A DNA stretch of 64,000 nt from Micromonospora sp. RHAY321 (lineage in GTDB: Bacteria; Actinomycetota; Actinomycetes; Mycobacteriales; Micromonosporaceae), in the NCBI RefSeq assembly GCF_023896955.1, contig NZ_JAMHIW010000003.1, forward strand, positions 434,001 through 498,000, written 5' to 3'. Each line of letters begins with the position of its first letter. Positions within the stretch are counted from its first letter, which is position 1. The notes under the pieces are model-generated. The model had not been told where the DNA came from. It did not search any database and worked only from the letters and a program-made list of their open reading frames with translations. Both the position numbers and the translations under genes were made by a program. Positions 25,996 to 36,136 of this stretch are shown here, piece by piece.

Positions 25996-26024
25996 GCCGG
26001 CCTGTCCTCCGTCGGCTGATGCGC
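25996..26024 (+). repeat. Inverted repeat arm, left of the SUKH-3 gene
   Basis: The sequence GCCGGCCTGTCCTCCGTCGG and onward through CTGATGCGCG recurs in inverted orientation at 26705-26734, with a core CTCCGTCGGCTGATGCGCG of 19 identical bases. Similarity continues weakly for about 20 bases beyond the core. Confidence 0.7.
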
Positions 26025-26112
26025 GGCAGTCGTCCGCCCGGTGATCTGCGACAGCAAGAGCGCGGATCGCGGCAGATCCGGATGTCTACGACAGTCTGCC
26101 GATCGGGGTAAG

Positions 26113-26571
26113 TCAGGTGATGTCGCGAGGCATGTATCCGAGAACGAGGTGGTCCAACGCCTGCGGCATCTGACCGAAGGTGGCGAGCACATCGACCACG
26201 ACGTAGATCTCTGCCTGCTCGTCAATGCCGAGAAAGGAACACGCGCAGGTTCCGCTTGCCAGCTCACCGATCGGGGCGATGTCGCGGCCGATGTGCATGC
26301 CCCATTCGATGAATCGGTCGGCTTCGCCGGAGCATTCGGTTGGCACGAGTGTGATCGGCTCGCGGGCGCGGGTGACGCCAGCCCCGCCACCAGGAAGGAG
26401 GAGGCCTCCGAACTCGGAGAGGAATTGGAGGGCGACGGCGTGTAGGGGCGGGAACCCGTCTGCGGCCAGTTCTGACTCCCATCGCGTTGTACTGACAGTG
26501 CGGCCGGCGTGCCACCCGACCTTTTCGAGGATGCGACGGGTTTGCTGCTGAAGGTCGCTTGGGGCGTTCAC
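26113..26571 (-). CDS. SUKH-3 domain immunity-type protein
   Basis: 152 residues from a GTG (VNAPSDLQQQTRRILEKVGW). The SUKH-3 pattern is clear: VGWHAGRTVSTTRWESELAA, FPPLHAVALQFLSEFGGLLL, then CSFLGIDEQAEIYVVVDVLA and HLVLGYMPRDIT at the end. SUKH proteins are immunity proteins against polymorphic or contact toxins; no matching toxin is seen nearby. The frame is open about 108 codons further upstream, running through the right inverted repeat, and the start has only a weak ribosome site, so the N-terminus is uncertain. The gene lies between two inverted repeat arms and next to a broken kinase gene. Confidence 0.8.
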   Translation of the reverse strand: MNAPSDLQQQTRRILEKVGWHAGRTVSTTRWESELAADGFPPLHAVALQFLSEFGGLLLPGGGAGVTRAREPITLVPTECSGEADRFIEWGMHIGRDIAPIGELASGTCACSFLGIDEQAEIYVVVDVLATFGQMPQALDHLVLGYMPRDIT

Positions 26572-26704
26572 GGCAGCAACGTTAAGGCACAGGCGGCCAA
26601 GCGCCGGGCGACCCACGACGTCCTCGACTCGGCAGATCCGTGCATCGACCGCGCGGGTTTCGAAGGCTTCTAGGCCTGTCGCACGTTTCCAGGCGGAGAT
26701 GTGT

Positions 26705-26734
26705 CGCGCATCAGCCGACGGAGCACACGCCGGC
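26705..26734 (-). repeat. Inverted repeat arm, right of the SUKH-3 gene
   Basis: Inverted partner of 25996-26024. The two arms enclose about 680 bases containing the SUKH-3 gene and nothing else recognisable. Their length and spacing could fit a small non-autonomous mobile unit or two insertions of one short repeat family. Confidence 0.65.
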
Positions 26735-26747
26735 TGCCGGCCGGCCG

Positions 26748-27288
26748 CTACTTCGCCGCAGCCTGTCCGGGTCGGACTGCCTCGTCGACCAGTACAGCAG
26801 CGAGTTCGGGGGAAGACCTGGACGTGTCGATGGTCAGATCGGCGGTAGGAACCGTCTCTGTCTCGTCCATGCCCTGAGGCGTTCTGCCGTGTCACCGGTC
26901 TGCCGTTCAGCGATGCGTCGTTCCGCCAAGTCCCGAGGACAGGTAAGAGCGACCACGGTCCACCGCACGTCGGGAAATGCCGTACGAACCGCGTCGACCG
27001 CGTCGACCTGGCCCACGTGCACCACGGGGATCTGCCGGTCGAGCTGCTGACGCAGACCAGGGGCGTCGATCACATACACGGAGCCATACCGCCGGTTCTC
27101 CCACACCACATCGCCCAAGGCGCGCAACGACGCCAGTTCCGCATCGGTGCTCATTCGGTAGCCCGCAGTGCGTCCCTGCCCGACTTTCAGGCGCCGGAAC
27201 TGCTCGTACTGGTCGTGGAGCTGGTGCAGCCTGCGGTCACCGTGTCCTTTCCGGACGCCGGCGCACCGTAGAGGATCACGCCCCGCAT
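26748..27288 (-). pseudogene. Guanylate-kinase-like P-loop kinase, broken by two frameshifts
   Basis: Starting at an ATG, the sequence reads MRGVILYGAPASGKDTVTA with an intact P-loop (GAPASGKDT). A frameshift near 27231 breaks it; the next frame gives LHQLHDQYEQFRRLKVGQGR and on through VYVIDAPGLRQQLDRQ and VVALTCPRDLAERRIAERQ. A second shift near 26873 is needed to reach the sensible end METETVPT-like segment TADLTIDTSRSSPELAAVLV. Each frame alone stops early. The frame-corrected protein is a complete P-loop kinase resembling guanylate kinase. The start is coupled by TGATG to a 57-residue gene. Either the gene is dead or the assembly has two errors here. Confidence 0.7.
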
Positions 27289-27461
27289 CAGTCGAGTTCC
27301 AGCCCCATCAACGACTTCACGAGCGCTTCGGCCTGGTCCTGTAGCGGCCTGGCCGAGGTGCAGTTGTTGATGACGATGTGCTCGACCAGCGGGCGGGAAT
27401 CAGGGTCGATGCGGCTCAGGTAGCCGGTCCAGTCGGCAAGCTTCGGCGGTCGTTGGCTCAT
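27288..27461 (-). CDS. Small hypothetical protein coupled to the broken kinase
   Basis: 57 residues from MSQRPPKLADWTGYLSRIDP to VKSLMGLELD. AGGTG lies 7 bases before the ATG; a GTG three codons upstream is an alternative start. The stop overlaps the kinase start as TGATG, so the two were made together. It has no signal peptide or membrane helix. Such a small soluble gene before a nucleotide-kinase-like gene may be an accessory or regulatory subunit, but I do not recognise the family. It lies in the accessory segment just before the integrase relic. Confidence 0.55.
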   Translation of the reverse strand: MSQRPPKLADWTGYLSRIDPDSRPLVEHIVINNCTSARPLQDQAEALVKSLMGLELD

Positions 27462-28640
27462 CCCGCGCACCTGGTTTCACGCCTGGCTCGATGGCGTCAC
27501 CGAGCAACCCGCCGCCACCGGTACCGAGCATGGGCGGAGGCACTGATGGGCTTCGTTCGCAAGACTCCGGCTGGCACCTTCCGCGCCTGCTGGCGTGACC
27601 CTGCCGGGTGGGCAGAAGTCCAAGAGCTTTCGCACCAAGCGAGAGGCCAGCGCGTTCCTGGCGGAGGTTGAGGGCAGCCTGAACCGGGGCACCTACGTCA
27701 ACCCACACGCTGGCCGCACCCGCGTGGGCGACTTCACCCAGCAGTGGCTTGCCACCCGGGCGGTCGAGGGCGCGAACCAACCCGGCCGAAGGGGTGAAGC
27801 TGCCGCGTGACCGGTCCCGGGACGTGAAGCCGGTCACGATCAGCCGGGAGGACTTTCTCGGCCGGCTGCTGCCCGCCGTCCCGACTCGGCACCGGGCAAT
27901 CGTCTCGGCCGCCGCCGGGGCCGGTCTGCGCTGGGGTGAATGCGCTGGGCTGACGTGGTCGTCGGTCGACCTCGACCGAGCATCGCTACGCGTGGTCCAG
28001 GTGGCCGAGGAAACCCACGGCGGGATCGTGCTGCGCCCGTACCCGAAGAGTCGCGCCGGGGTTCGGACCGTGCCGCTGCCCGGCTTCCTCCTGGCCGCGC
28101 TCCGCGAGCTGTACGCCGCCGCCGGCAACCCGGACCCACGCACCCTGGTCTTCCGCGACCGGGTAGGGCGCCCACTACGCCGGTCGAACTTCCGGCGTCG
28201 GATCTGGCTGCCCTCACTCGTCCGCGCGGGTCTGCTCGGCCAGGTCGTCAACGCCGGTCCGCACCGATACCGCGCGGTCTGGCCCGTCCGGGAGGGCATC
28301 GAAGGGTCGGCCGAGTTCACCACCGAACGGGAGGCCATCGCCTGCGTCGCGGCAAAGGCTGCCGGTGGGATGCGGTTCCACGATCTGCGGCACGCCTACG
28401 CCACCTGGCTGGACACCGACGGCGTCCCAATCAACCTGGTGCAGCGGGTCATGGGCCACGAACAGGCATCGACGACGCTCAACCGCTACACCCACACCCC
28501 GGACGACTACGCGGCCCGCGTCCTGGAGGCGTTCGACGGCTCTGCTGCCTCCCTGCTGCCTCCGACCGCAGAAACGCCGTCTTTGGGCGGCCTGGACGGG
28601 CAGGAAGACGACCTGCTGTGGCGCGCTTACCCCGGAAAGG

Positions 28641-28673
28641 GACGACCCCCGTCGGGGGGAGACGGGGGTCGTC
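28641..28673 (+). terminator. Terminator-like hairpin at the 3' end of the integrase
   Basis: Perfect 13-bp stem GACGACCCCCGTC / GACGGGGGTCGTC with a 7-base loop (GGGGGGA). It falls just past the last integrase-like codons and inside the read-through frame, supporting an original gene end near here. Confidence 0.7.
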
Positions 28674-28678
28674 GAAAG

Positions 28679-28708
28679 GTTCGGCTCCGGGGGGGTCGAG
28701 CCGAACCA
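28679..28708 (+). terminator. Second hairpin after the integrase
   Basis: Perfect 10-bp stem GGTTCGGCTC / GAGCCGAACC with a 10-base loop, 5 bases after the first hairpin. Tandem terminator, or part of a former attachment region; I cannot tell which. Confidence 0.5.
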
Positions 28709-28963
28709 CTCAGCGGTCACGGGGGGTGCAACCGCCGAGGGTCTGTCTGTTTTCGGAGATATGAAAACTCGTCGTGCGAACAAGTCTGCCTGAGCGGGCC
28801 CGTCACGTCGAGTGGTGTCGACCCCACTCACTGCGAAAATCTCCTTGCGGAGTGTGAGCGCGGTCACGCCGAGTGGAGGTGGTGGCGCCGGCCCGCAGGT
28901 CCGAGGGGTGGCCTGACCCCGGGCACCCGCCGACGATAGACCATCCGGCTAGACTTTCGCGCC

Positions 28964-29767
28964 GTGGGCCGAAGTGCCGCTTTCTTCGATCTGGACAAGA
29001 CCGTCATCGCCAAGTCGAGCGCCCTGGCGTTCGGTCGGCCGTTCTACCGGGACGGGCTGATCACCCGGCGTGACGTGGTCAAGTCGGCGTACGCGCAGCT
29101 GATGTTCCGGCTGGGCGGCACCGACGAGCAGACCATGGCCCGAACACGGGACTACCTGGCTGCGCTCTGCAAGGGCTGGCAGGTGGAGCAGGTCCGCCAG
29201 ATCGTCGCGGAGACACTGCACGAGCTGATCAACCCCTACGTGTACGCCGAGGCCGCCGCGCTGATCGAGGAGCACCAGGCGGCCGGGCGGGACGTGGTGC
29301 TGGTCTCCGCTTCCGGTGAGGAGATGGTCCGGCCGATCGGCGAGCTGCTCGGGGTGACCGACGTGATCGCCACCCGGATGACGGTGCGGGACGGCCGGTA
29401 CAGCGGTGAGGTCGAGTTCTACGCGGCCGGCCCGAGCAAGGTCGAGGCGGTCGGTGAGTTGGCCGCCGCGCGCGGCTACGACCTGGCTGAGTCGTACGCC
29501 TACTCCGACTCGTACAGCGACCGTCCCCTGCTGGAGTGCGTCGGGCATCCGAGCGTGGTCAACCCGGACCGTCAGTTGCGCAAGCTGGCTTCTGAGAACG
29601 CCTGGCCGGTGCTGGAGTTCCGGCACCCGATCCCGCTGGGGCGTCGGCTGCGGGAGCGGCCCGCCGTCCCGGTCGCCGCGGCGGCACTGGGGGTGGGTGT
29701 GGGCGTGGCCATCGGCATCGCCTGGTATGGGCGGCACCGTCGCACCCGCGCCGCCGCCACCGCCTGA
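28964..29767 (+). CDS. HAD-IB family hydrolase (SerB-like phosphatase) with C-terminal membrane helix
   Basis: 267 residues from a GTG. Motif I is FFDLDKTVIAKSS (Asp9 and Asp11), motif II VVLVSASGEEMVRP, and motif III/IV KVEAVGELAAARGY followed by YAYSDSYSDRPLLECVGHP. This is the HAD subfamily IB of phosphoserine-phosphatase-like enzymes. The C-terminus has a membrane helix, AVPVAAAALGVGVGVAIGIA, so the catalytic part is likely held at the inner membrane face. Streptomyces homologues have been linked to morphological differentiation; the natural substrate is unknown. It is the first core gene after the integrase relic, and convergent with the Fic-like gene. Confidence 0.9.
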   Translation: MGRSAAFFDLDKTVIAKSSALAFGRPFYRDGLITRRDVVKSAYAQLMFRLGGTDEQTMARTRDYLAALCKGWQVEQVRQIVAETLHELINPYVYAEAAALIEEHQAAGRDVVLVSASGEEMVRPIGELLGVTDVIATRMTVRDGRYSGEVEFYAAGPSKVEAVGELAAARGYDLAESYAYSDSYSDRPLLECVGHPSVVNPDRQLRKLASENAWPVLEFRHPIPLGRRLRERPAVPVAAAALGVGVGVAIGIAWYGRHRRTRAAATA

Positions 29768-29803
29768 CCTCCGCACCCGGATCGAGGGGGCGGGGCAGCG
29801 GGC

Positions 29804-30550
29804 TCAGGCGGCGGCGAGGATCTCGTCGCCGATGACGGTGAGCTGGTCGGCGCCGACCTCCACGGCTGACATGTAGTGGCGCAGCCAGGAGCGCAGCCCG
29901 TCCGGGGTGCCGGTGGCGAAGGCGCCGGCCGAGCCGACGTACTCCGGTTCGCGCTCGCGGTGGCCGACGTCGACGGCGAGCAGGCCGCGCGGGTCGAGGC
30001 CGCTGGCGAGCAGCACGAGGCGCGCGGCGCCCCGGGCCACCACGCCGGACGGACCGGCGAACGGGCGCAGGTTCAGCAGTTCCCCGTGGACCACGGCGGC
30101 GAGCACCAGCGGGGAGACCTTCGTGCCGCCGGCGACCAGGCCGGCGAGCCCGTCCAGCCGGGCGGCGACCACCGGGTCGGCGACCGGCCGGCCCAGCTCG
30201 TCCTCCTGCACCATGTCGCGGGCGGCGAGCACGTGCAGCTTCGCGAGGGCCTGGCGGGGGGCCTTGGGCCAGAGTTCGCTGAGCCCGGGCAGCGCCCCGG
30301 CGACCCGCAGCGCCCCCTGGAGCACCGGGTCGGTGACGGTGCCGGCGCGCACCGCCTCACGATCGTGGGTGGCCCCTTCGAGGGCGGCGCTCGCCACGGC
30401 GGACCGGAGGCTGACCTCGGCCGCGACCTGGCCGCCGTGCCGGCGCAGCGCGCGGTGGCCGAGCGCCTGGTCGAACCGCTCGCGGGCCCGCTCGACGGCG
30501 GGGGTGATGTCGGCGAGCGCGAGCAGCGGGGCGAGCGGGTCGATGGTCAC
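29804..30550 (-). CDS. Fic-fold protein with degenerate active site
   Basis: 248 residues, mostly helical. Near the N-terminus SAVASAALEGA (50-60) matches the (S/T)xxxE(G/N) inhibitory helix of Fic AMP-transferases (Ser54, Glu58, Gly59). The Fic loop consensus HPFx(D/E)GNGRxxR corresponds to RPFAGPSGVVAR at 162-173: the catalytic His is Arg162, the acidic residue is Gly, the Asn is Ser, and the first Arg is Val; only PF, one Gly and the last Arg remain. It should be unable to transfer AMP in the usual way. It is divergent from acsA with 188 bases between. Database entries for such proteins are often called oxidoreductases, for which I see no support. Confidence 0.7.
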   Translation of the reverse strand: MTIDPLAPLLALADITPAVERARERFDQALGHRALRRHGGQVAAEVSLRSAVASAALEGATHDREAVRAGTVTDPVLQGALRVAGALPGLSELWPKAPRQALAKLHVLAARDMVQEDELGRPVADPVVAARLDGLAGLVAGGTKVSPLVLAAVVHGELLNLRPFAGPSGVVARGAARLVLLASGLDPRGLLAVDVGHREREPEYVGSAGAFATGTPDGLRSWLRHYMSAVEVGADQLTVIGDEILAAA

Positions 30551-30738
30551 CCCGCCACGCTAGCGACCCGGCCTGGCCTGCCGGGTCGCACCCGGCCGTA
30601 ACGCGACCCCGGCCACCGTCGGGCGCGCGGCGGGGGCCGCTCGGCGCGACGGACCGGGCAGCCGTGGCCGGCGGGGGGCCCCACGACTAACCTCGTGCCC
30701 AGCGAGACGCAGGTCACCCGAGGACGAGGAGTCACGGC

Positions 30739-32703
<1,965 letters not shown>

Positions 32704-32720
32704 CGGCAGGCGTACACCCC

Positions 32721-32754
32721 GGTGGGTGGCGGTCCGGACGGACCGTCACCCACC
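32721..32754 (+). terminator. Terminator of acsA
   Basis: 15-bp stem (GGTGGGTGGCGGTCC against GGACCGTCACCCACC, one G-T pair) with a GGAC loop, 17 bases past the stop and followed by a T-rich GTCGTCTTTTGT. Confidence 0.9.
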
Positions 32755-32966
32755 GTCGTCTTTTGTGGAGAGTACGGCCGGCAGCACCTGCTCACCTGGC
32801 CAGTCGGTCGGTGAACCGCGCCGATCATCCGGATAACGCATCCATCACGTTCCTGCCCATCGACGCGTTTCTCATTTAGTTTCACGAACGTCGGCAGGTC
32901 TCGATGCGCCCCGTCGCGCCCGTGGCCGGCAGACTCCCTCCGCCCATGCCCGAGAAACGGAGCGGC

Positions 32967-35762
32967 ATGAACAGAAATCCCCATCCGGGGTCGCGCCGAC
33001 GACTACTCGTCGCGCTACCCGCCATCGCCCTCGCAGCCACGTCACTGACCGTGACCGGCAGCGCGGCGGCCCAGTCGTCGTCCCCCACCCCCCGGGCGGT
33101 GATCGGGGCCGATGAGCACTACATCAACTACGCCGAGCCCGAGGTGCAGCCGGACACCGCCGGCCGCGAGGTGAAGGGCAAGGGTGGCGTCTACGCCCCC
33201 GCCGTCGACGACGCGCGCGCGTTCGACCAGAAGCACGCCCGGGGCAACCCGGTGACCGCCAGGCAACTGGCGAAGATCGAAGCCAAGTCGATCAAGACCG
33301 GCAAGAACCCCCGGCAGATCAAGCAGGCGCCGACCACGCAGACGGCGAAGCTGCTGACGCTGCTGGTGGAGTTCAACGACCAGGCGAACGACGACTTCAC
33401 CGACGTGATGGTGCCGAAGACGGTGTTCGAGGACCGCACCTGCGTCCCCGGCACCGTGCAGAACGGCCCGAAGCACAACAACATCCCGAACCCGGCGACC
33501 CTGCCGCACGAGGACAACAACTCGATGTGGGTGCCGGACTTCTCGCCGGCCCACTACGACAAGATGCTCTACAGCAAGAAGGGCATCACCGAGCGGGTCC
33601 GCAAGGACCTGCGGGGCCCGGACGGCAAGCGCGGCATCGACATCTCCGGCCGCACCATGCACAACATGTACCTGGAGATGTCCAAGAACGCGTACACGGT
33701 CGACGGGCAGGCCAGCCCGTGGATCACCGTGCCGCACTCGGAGGGCTGGTACGCCGCCAACCGCTGCACCCAGGACGAGAACGGCAACTGGGTTCCCGGC
33801 CGGGAGCAGTCGATGAACGGCCACCCGGACAACCCGGCCGGCGCGGGGCGGCTGGCGACCGACGCCATCGACGCGCTCGCCGCGAAGGACCCGAGCTTCC
33901 CGTGGGCCGACTACGACATCGAGGACCAGGCCGACCGCGACGGTGACGGCAACGTCTTCGAGCCGGACGGCGTGATCGACCACCTCGTCCTGGTGCACGC
34001 CGGGCAGGGCAAGTCCCGCGGCGGCGGCGACCAGGGTGTGTACGCCGTCTGGGCGCACTCCTCCTCGGTCGCCGGTGGCTACAACATCCCGGGCACCAAC
34101 CTGCAGGTGTCGAACTACATCGTGCAGCCGGAGGACGCCGGCGTCGGCGTCTTCGCGCACGAGTTCGGCCACGACCTGGGTCTGCCGGACCTCTACGACA
34201 CCTCCGGCAACGCCGACTCCGACGTGGACTTCTGGGACCTGATGGCCTCCGGTTCGCACTCGGGTGAGATCTTCCAGGCGCTGCCGACGCACATGGGCAT
34301 CTGGGACAAGTGGGTGCTCGGCTGGGCCGACCCGCTCACCATCCGCCCCGGGTCGAACTCGCGCGAGGTGAAGCTCGGGCAGACCAGCCGTACGCCGATC
34401 GACTCCGAGGACGGCATCAAGGTCGACCTGCCGGACAAGGTGACCACGCTGGCCACGCCGCACAGCGGCACGAAGATGTGGCACAGCAACAACGACCAGG
34501 AGTGGGCCGACGTCAAGCTGGGCCGCTCGGTCGACGTGCCGGCGGCGGCGGACGCCAAGTTCTGGATGTGGAACAACTACATCATCGAGGAGGACTGGGA
34601 CTACGGGTTCGTCGAGATCTCGACGAACGGCGGGACGTCCTGGACCGAGGCGAAGGTGTACGACGAGGCCGGCAACGTGGTCACCACGCCCGACGGCTAC
34701 CCGGACCCGAACGGCCGGATGAACGACTTCGGCGGCAAGAAGTACGGCCTGACCGGCAGCACCGACGGCTGGCGTCACGACTACGTCGACCTGTCGGCGT
34801 ACGCCGGGACGACGATCCAACTGCGGCTCCGGCTGGCCACCGACGAGGCGTTCGAGGAGCGCAACTGGTTCGCCGACGACTTCTCGGTCACCGGCGGCGG
34901 TGCCACCACGTGGAGTGACGACGTCGAGGGTGGCGCCAACGGCTGGACGGCCACCGGCGGCACCTGGGTGGACACCACCGGCGCGGGCTGGAAGGTCAGC
35001 AGCGGCACCGAGATGCACGCCCACTACTACCTGGCCGAGTGGCGCAACTTCGACGGCTTCGACAAGGGCCTGAAGTACGCGTACGACACGATCTACTCGC
35101 ACGACGCGTGGAAGGTCGACCGGATCTCGTACAACGCGCCGGGCATGCTGGTCTGGTACCGGGACACCGCGCTCGGCGACGTCAACCACGTCACCGGGCA
35201 GATGACCGCCCTGCCCAGCTACGGCGCGAAGGGCGGCCTGCTCATCGTCGACTCGCACTTCGACCCGTACCGGCGTACGGGCGAGGCGGCCGTGAAGGAC
35301 CCGTCGGTGACGGACAACCTGCCCAGCCGTCCGCAGTCGGCGAACGCGGCGTTCTCGCTGAAGCCGACGTACCCCTTCACGGAGTGCCTGGAGGCGGCGG
35401 ACGAGCCGTACAGCGAGTACTGCACCAAGTTCCGGTCCCAGCCGTCGGTGAAGAGCTTCACCGACGCCAAGACCTGGTACCCCGGCATCGAGATGCGGGA
35501 CGGTGCCGCGTACGCGCGGGACAACGACGCCTCGGTGGTGCTCCCGTCGCGGAACAACGCGCCGTACACCACCCGGGTCACCCACCCGGACGGCAGCCCG
35601 GCGCCGGAATTCTACGGCGTGACCCTGGGCGGCGGCGCCATCGTGCTGGGCACCGGTAACCCCGGTGACCAGGGCGTCAACTACGGGGTCTCGCTCACCG
35701 TCAAGAAGGCGGCACGGGACAACTCGTCCGCCACGGTGTACGTGACCTCGGCGAGGAACTGA
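32967..35762 (+). CDS. Secreted M6-family metalloprotease (immune inhibitor A type), copy 1
   Basis: 931 residues. A Sec signal peptide (MNRNPHPGSRRRLLVALPAI, ending near SAAAQ) precedes a propeptide and the M6 catalytic domain. The zinc site is FAHEFGHDLGLPDLYD with His398, Glu399 and His402; a DFWDLMASGSHSG Met-turn follows. Farther on are two beta-sandwich regions with WDYGFVEISTNGGTSWTEAK and DLSAYAGTTIQLRLRLATDE, as in InhA proteases. The ATG chosen has CGGAG upstream; an earlier in-frame ATG has none and would hide the signal peptide. It is the first of three tandem paralogues; the substrate is unknown, host or competitor proteins being usual. Confidence 0.95.
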   Translation: MNRNPHPGSRRRLLVALPAIALAATSLTVTGSAAAQSSSPTPRAVIGADEHYINYAEPEVQPDTAGREVKGKGGVYAPAVDDARAFDQKHARGNPVTARQLAKIEAKSIKTGKNPRQIKQAPTTQTAKLLTLLVEFNDQANDDFTDVMVPKTVFEDRTCVPGTVQNGPKHNNIPNPATLPHEDNNSMWVPDFSPAHYDKMLYSKKGITERVRKDLRGPDGKRGIDISGRTMHNMYLEMSKNAYTVDGQASPWITVPHSEGWYAANRCTQDENGNWVPGREQSMNGHPDNPAGAGRLATDAIDALAAKDPSFPWADYDIEDQADRDGDGNVFEPDGVIDHLVLVHAGQGKSRGGGDQGVYAVWAHSSSVAGGYNIPGTNLQVSNYIVQPEDAGVGVFAHEFGHDLGLPDLYDTSGNADSDVDFWDLMASGSHSGEIFQALPTHMGIWDKWVLGWADPLTIRPGSNSREVKLGQTSRTPIDSEDGIKVDLPDKVTTLATPHSGTKMWHSNNDQEWADVKLGRSVDVPAAADAKFWMWNNYIIEEDWDYGFVEISTNGGTSWTEAKVYDEAGNVVTTPDGYPDPNGRMNDFGGKKYGLTGSTDGWRHDYVDLSAYAGTTIQLRLRLATDEAFEERNWFADDFSVTGGGATTWSDDVEGGANGWTATGGTWVDTTGAGWKVSSGTEMHAHYYLAEWRNFDGFDKGLKYAYDTIYSHDAWKVDRISYNAPGMLVWYRDTALGDVNHVTGQMTALPSYGAKGGLLIVDSHFDPYRRTGEAAVKDPSVTDNLPSRPQSANAAFSLKPTYPFTECLEAADEPYSEYCTKFRSQPSVKSFTDAKTWYPGIEMRDGAAYARDNDASVVLPSRNNAPYTTRVTHPDGSPAPEFYGVTLGGGAIVLGTGNPGDQGVNYGVSLTVKKAARDNSSATVYVTSARN

Positions 35763-35770
35763 AGCCAACT

Positions 35771-35830
35771 GGTCCGTCGTCCGACGGACCAGCGGGCGGC
35801 CCGCTCGGAGCACCACGCTCCGGGCGGGCC
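35771..35830 (+). terminator. Double hairpin terminator after M6 copy 1
   Basis: A 9-bp stem GGTCCGTCG/CGACGGACC (35771-35790) is followed by a 14-bp stem with one mismatch (35798-35811 against 35817-35830). Both lie directly after the stop codon. Confidence 0.8.
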
Positions 35831-36136
35831 GTTCCGCGTTCGGGCCCGGCGCGCCGCGTGACGTTACCGCCGGGTTGGGCGCTCCACTTCCAGGGACCTC
35901 ATAATCCCGACCGGAAATGGATGATCTTGATAGAACCGTAATGTAAATAGTCGCCTGAGGCTACGACTATTTGGTCGTGTTTTGTCCCCTCAAATCTCTC
36001 CAAAACCCGCCAGTGGCTTCCTGATCGACTCGTGACAACCGCCCGAACCGTCTGCAAGGGTGAGTGGCGCATCTCATGACAGTGATCGCTTCGGTGACCC
36101 CTGCCATGTAACACAGGTCCACAAAGGAGGAGACCT
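35831..36136. promoter_or_regulatory. A/T-rich upstream region of M6 copy 2 with an inverted repeat
   Basis: No gene is present. The section 35900-36060 is markedly richer in A/T than the rest of the window. It contains the inverted repeat AAATAGTCG (35945-35953) / CGACTATTT (35964-35972) with a 10-base centre. This is a likely promoter/operator region, but I could not settle on a -35/-10 pair. AAAGGAGG at 36123-36130 is the ribosome site of the next gene. Confidence 0.5.

Larger units (their letters stand above)
27546..28939 (+). pseudogene. Phage-type tyrosine recombinase (integrase), degenerate
   Basis: An ATG behind GGCGGAGG opens MGFVRKTPAGTFRACWRDPA, an arm-binding domain; a frameshift near 27610 leads to GGQKSKSFRTKREASAFLAE and FTQQWLATRAVE, then the core-binding helical domain (about 100 residues) is missing and the frame changes again to VKLPRDRSRDVKPVTISRED. 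The catalytic domain is complete: Arg in GAGLRWGECAG, HDLRHAYATWLD, GHEQASTT and Tyr in LNRYTHTPDDYA. The usual end is near 28660; the frame stays open to 28939 through two hairpins, giving a meaningless tail. It could not integrate DNA in this form. Homology to 23417-23647 shows a second, older relic. Confidence 0.85.

Noticed and set aside
26041..26110. Short imperfect tandem repeat (GCGGATCGCGGCAG-like units)
   Set aside because: Only two units with several mismatches; not enough for a named repeat.
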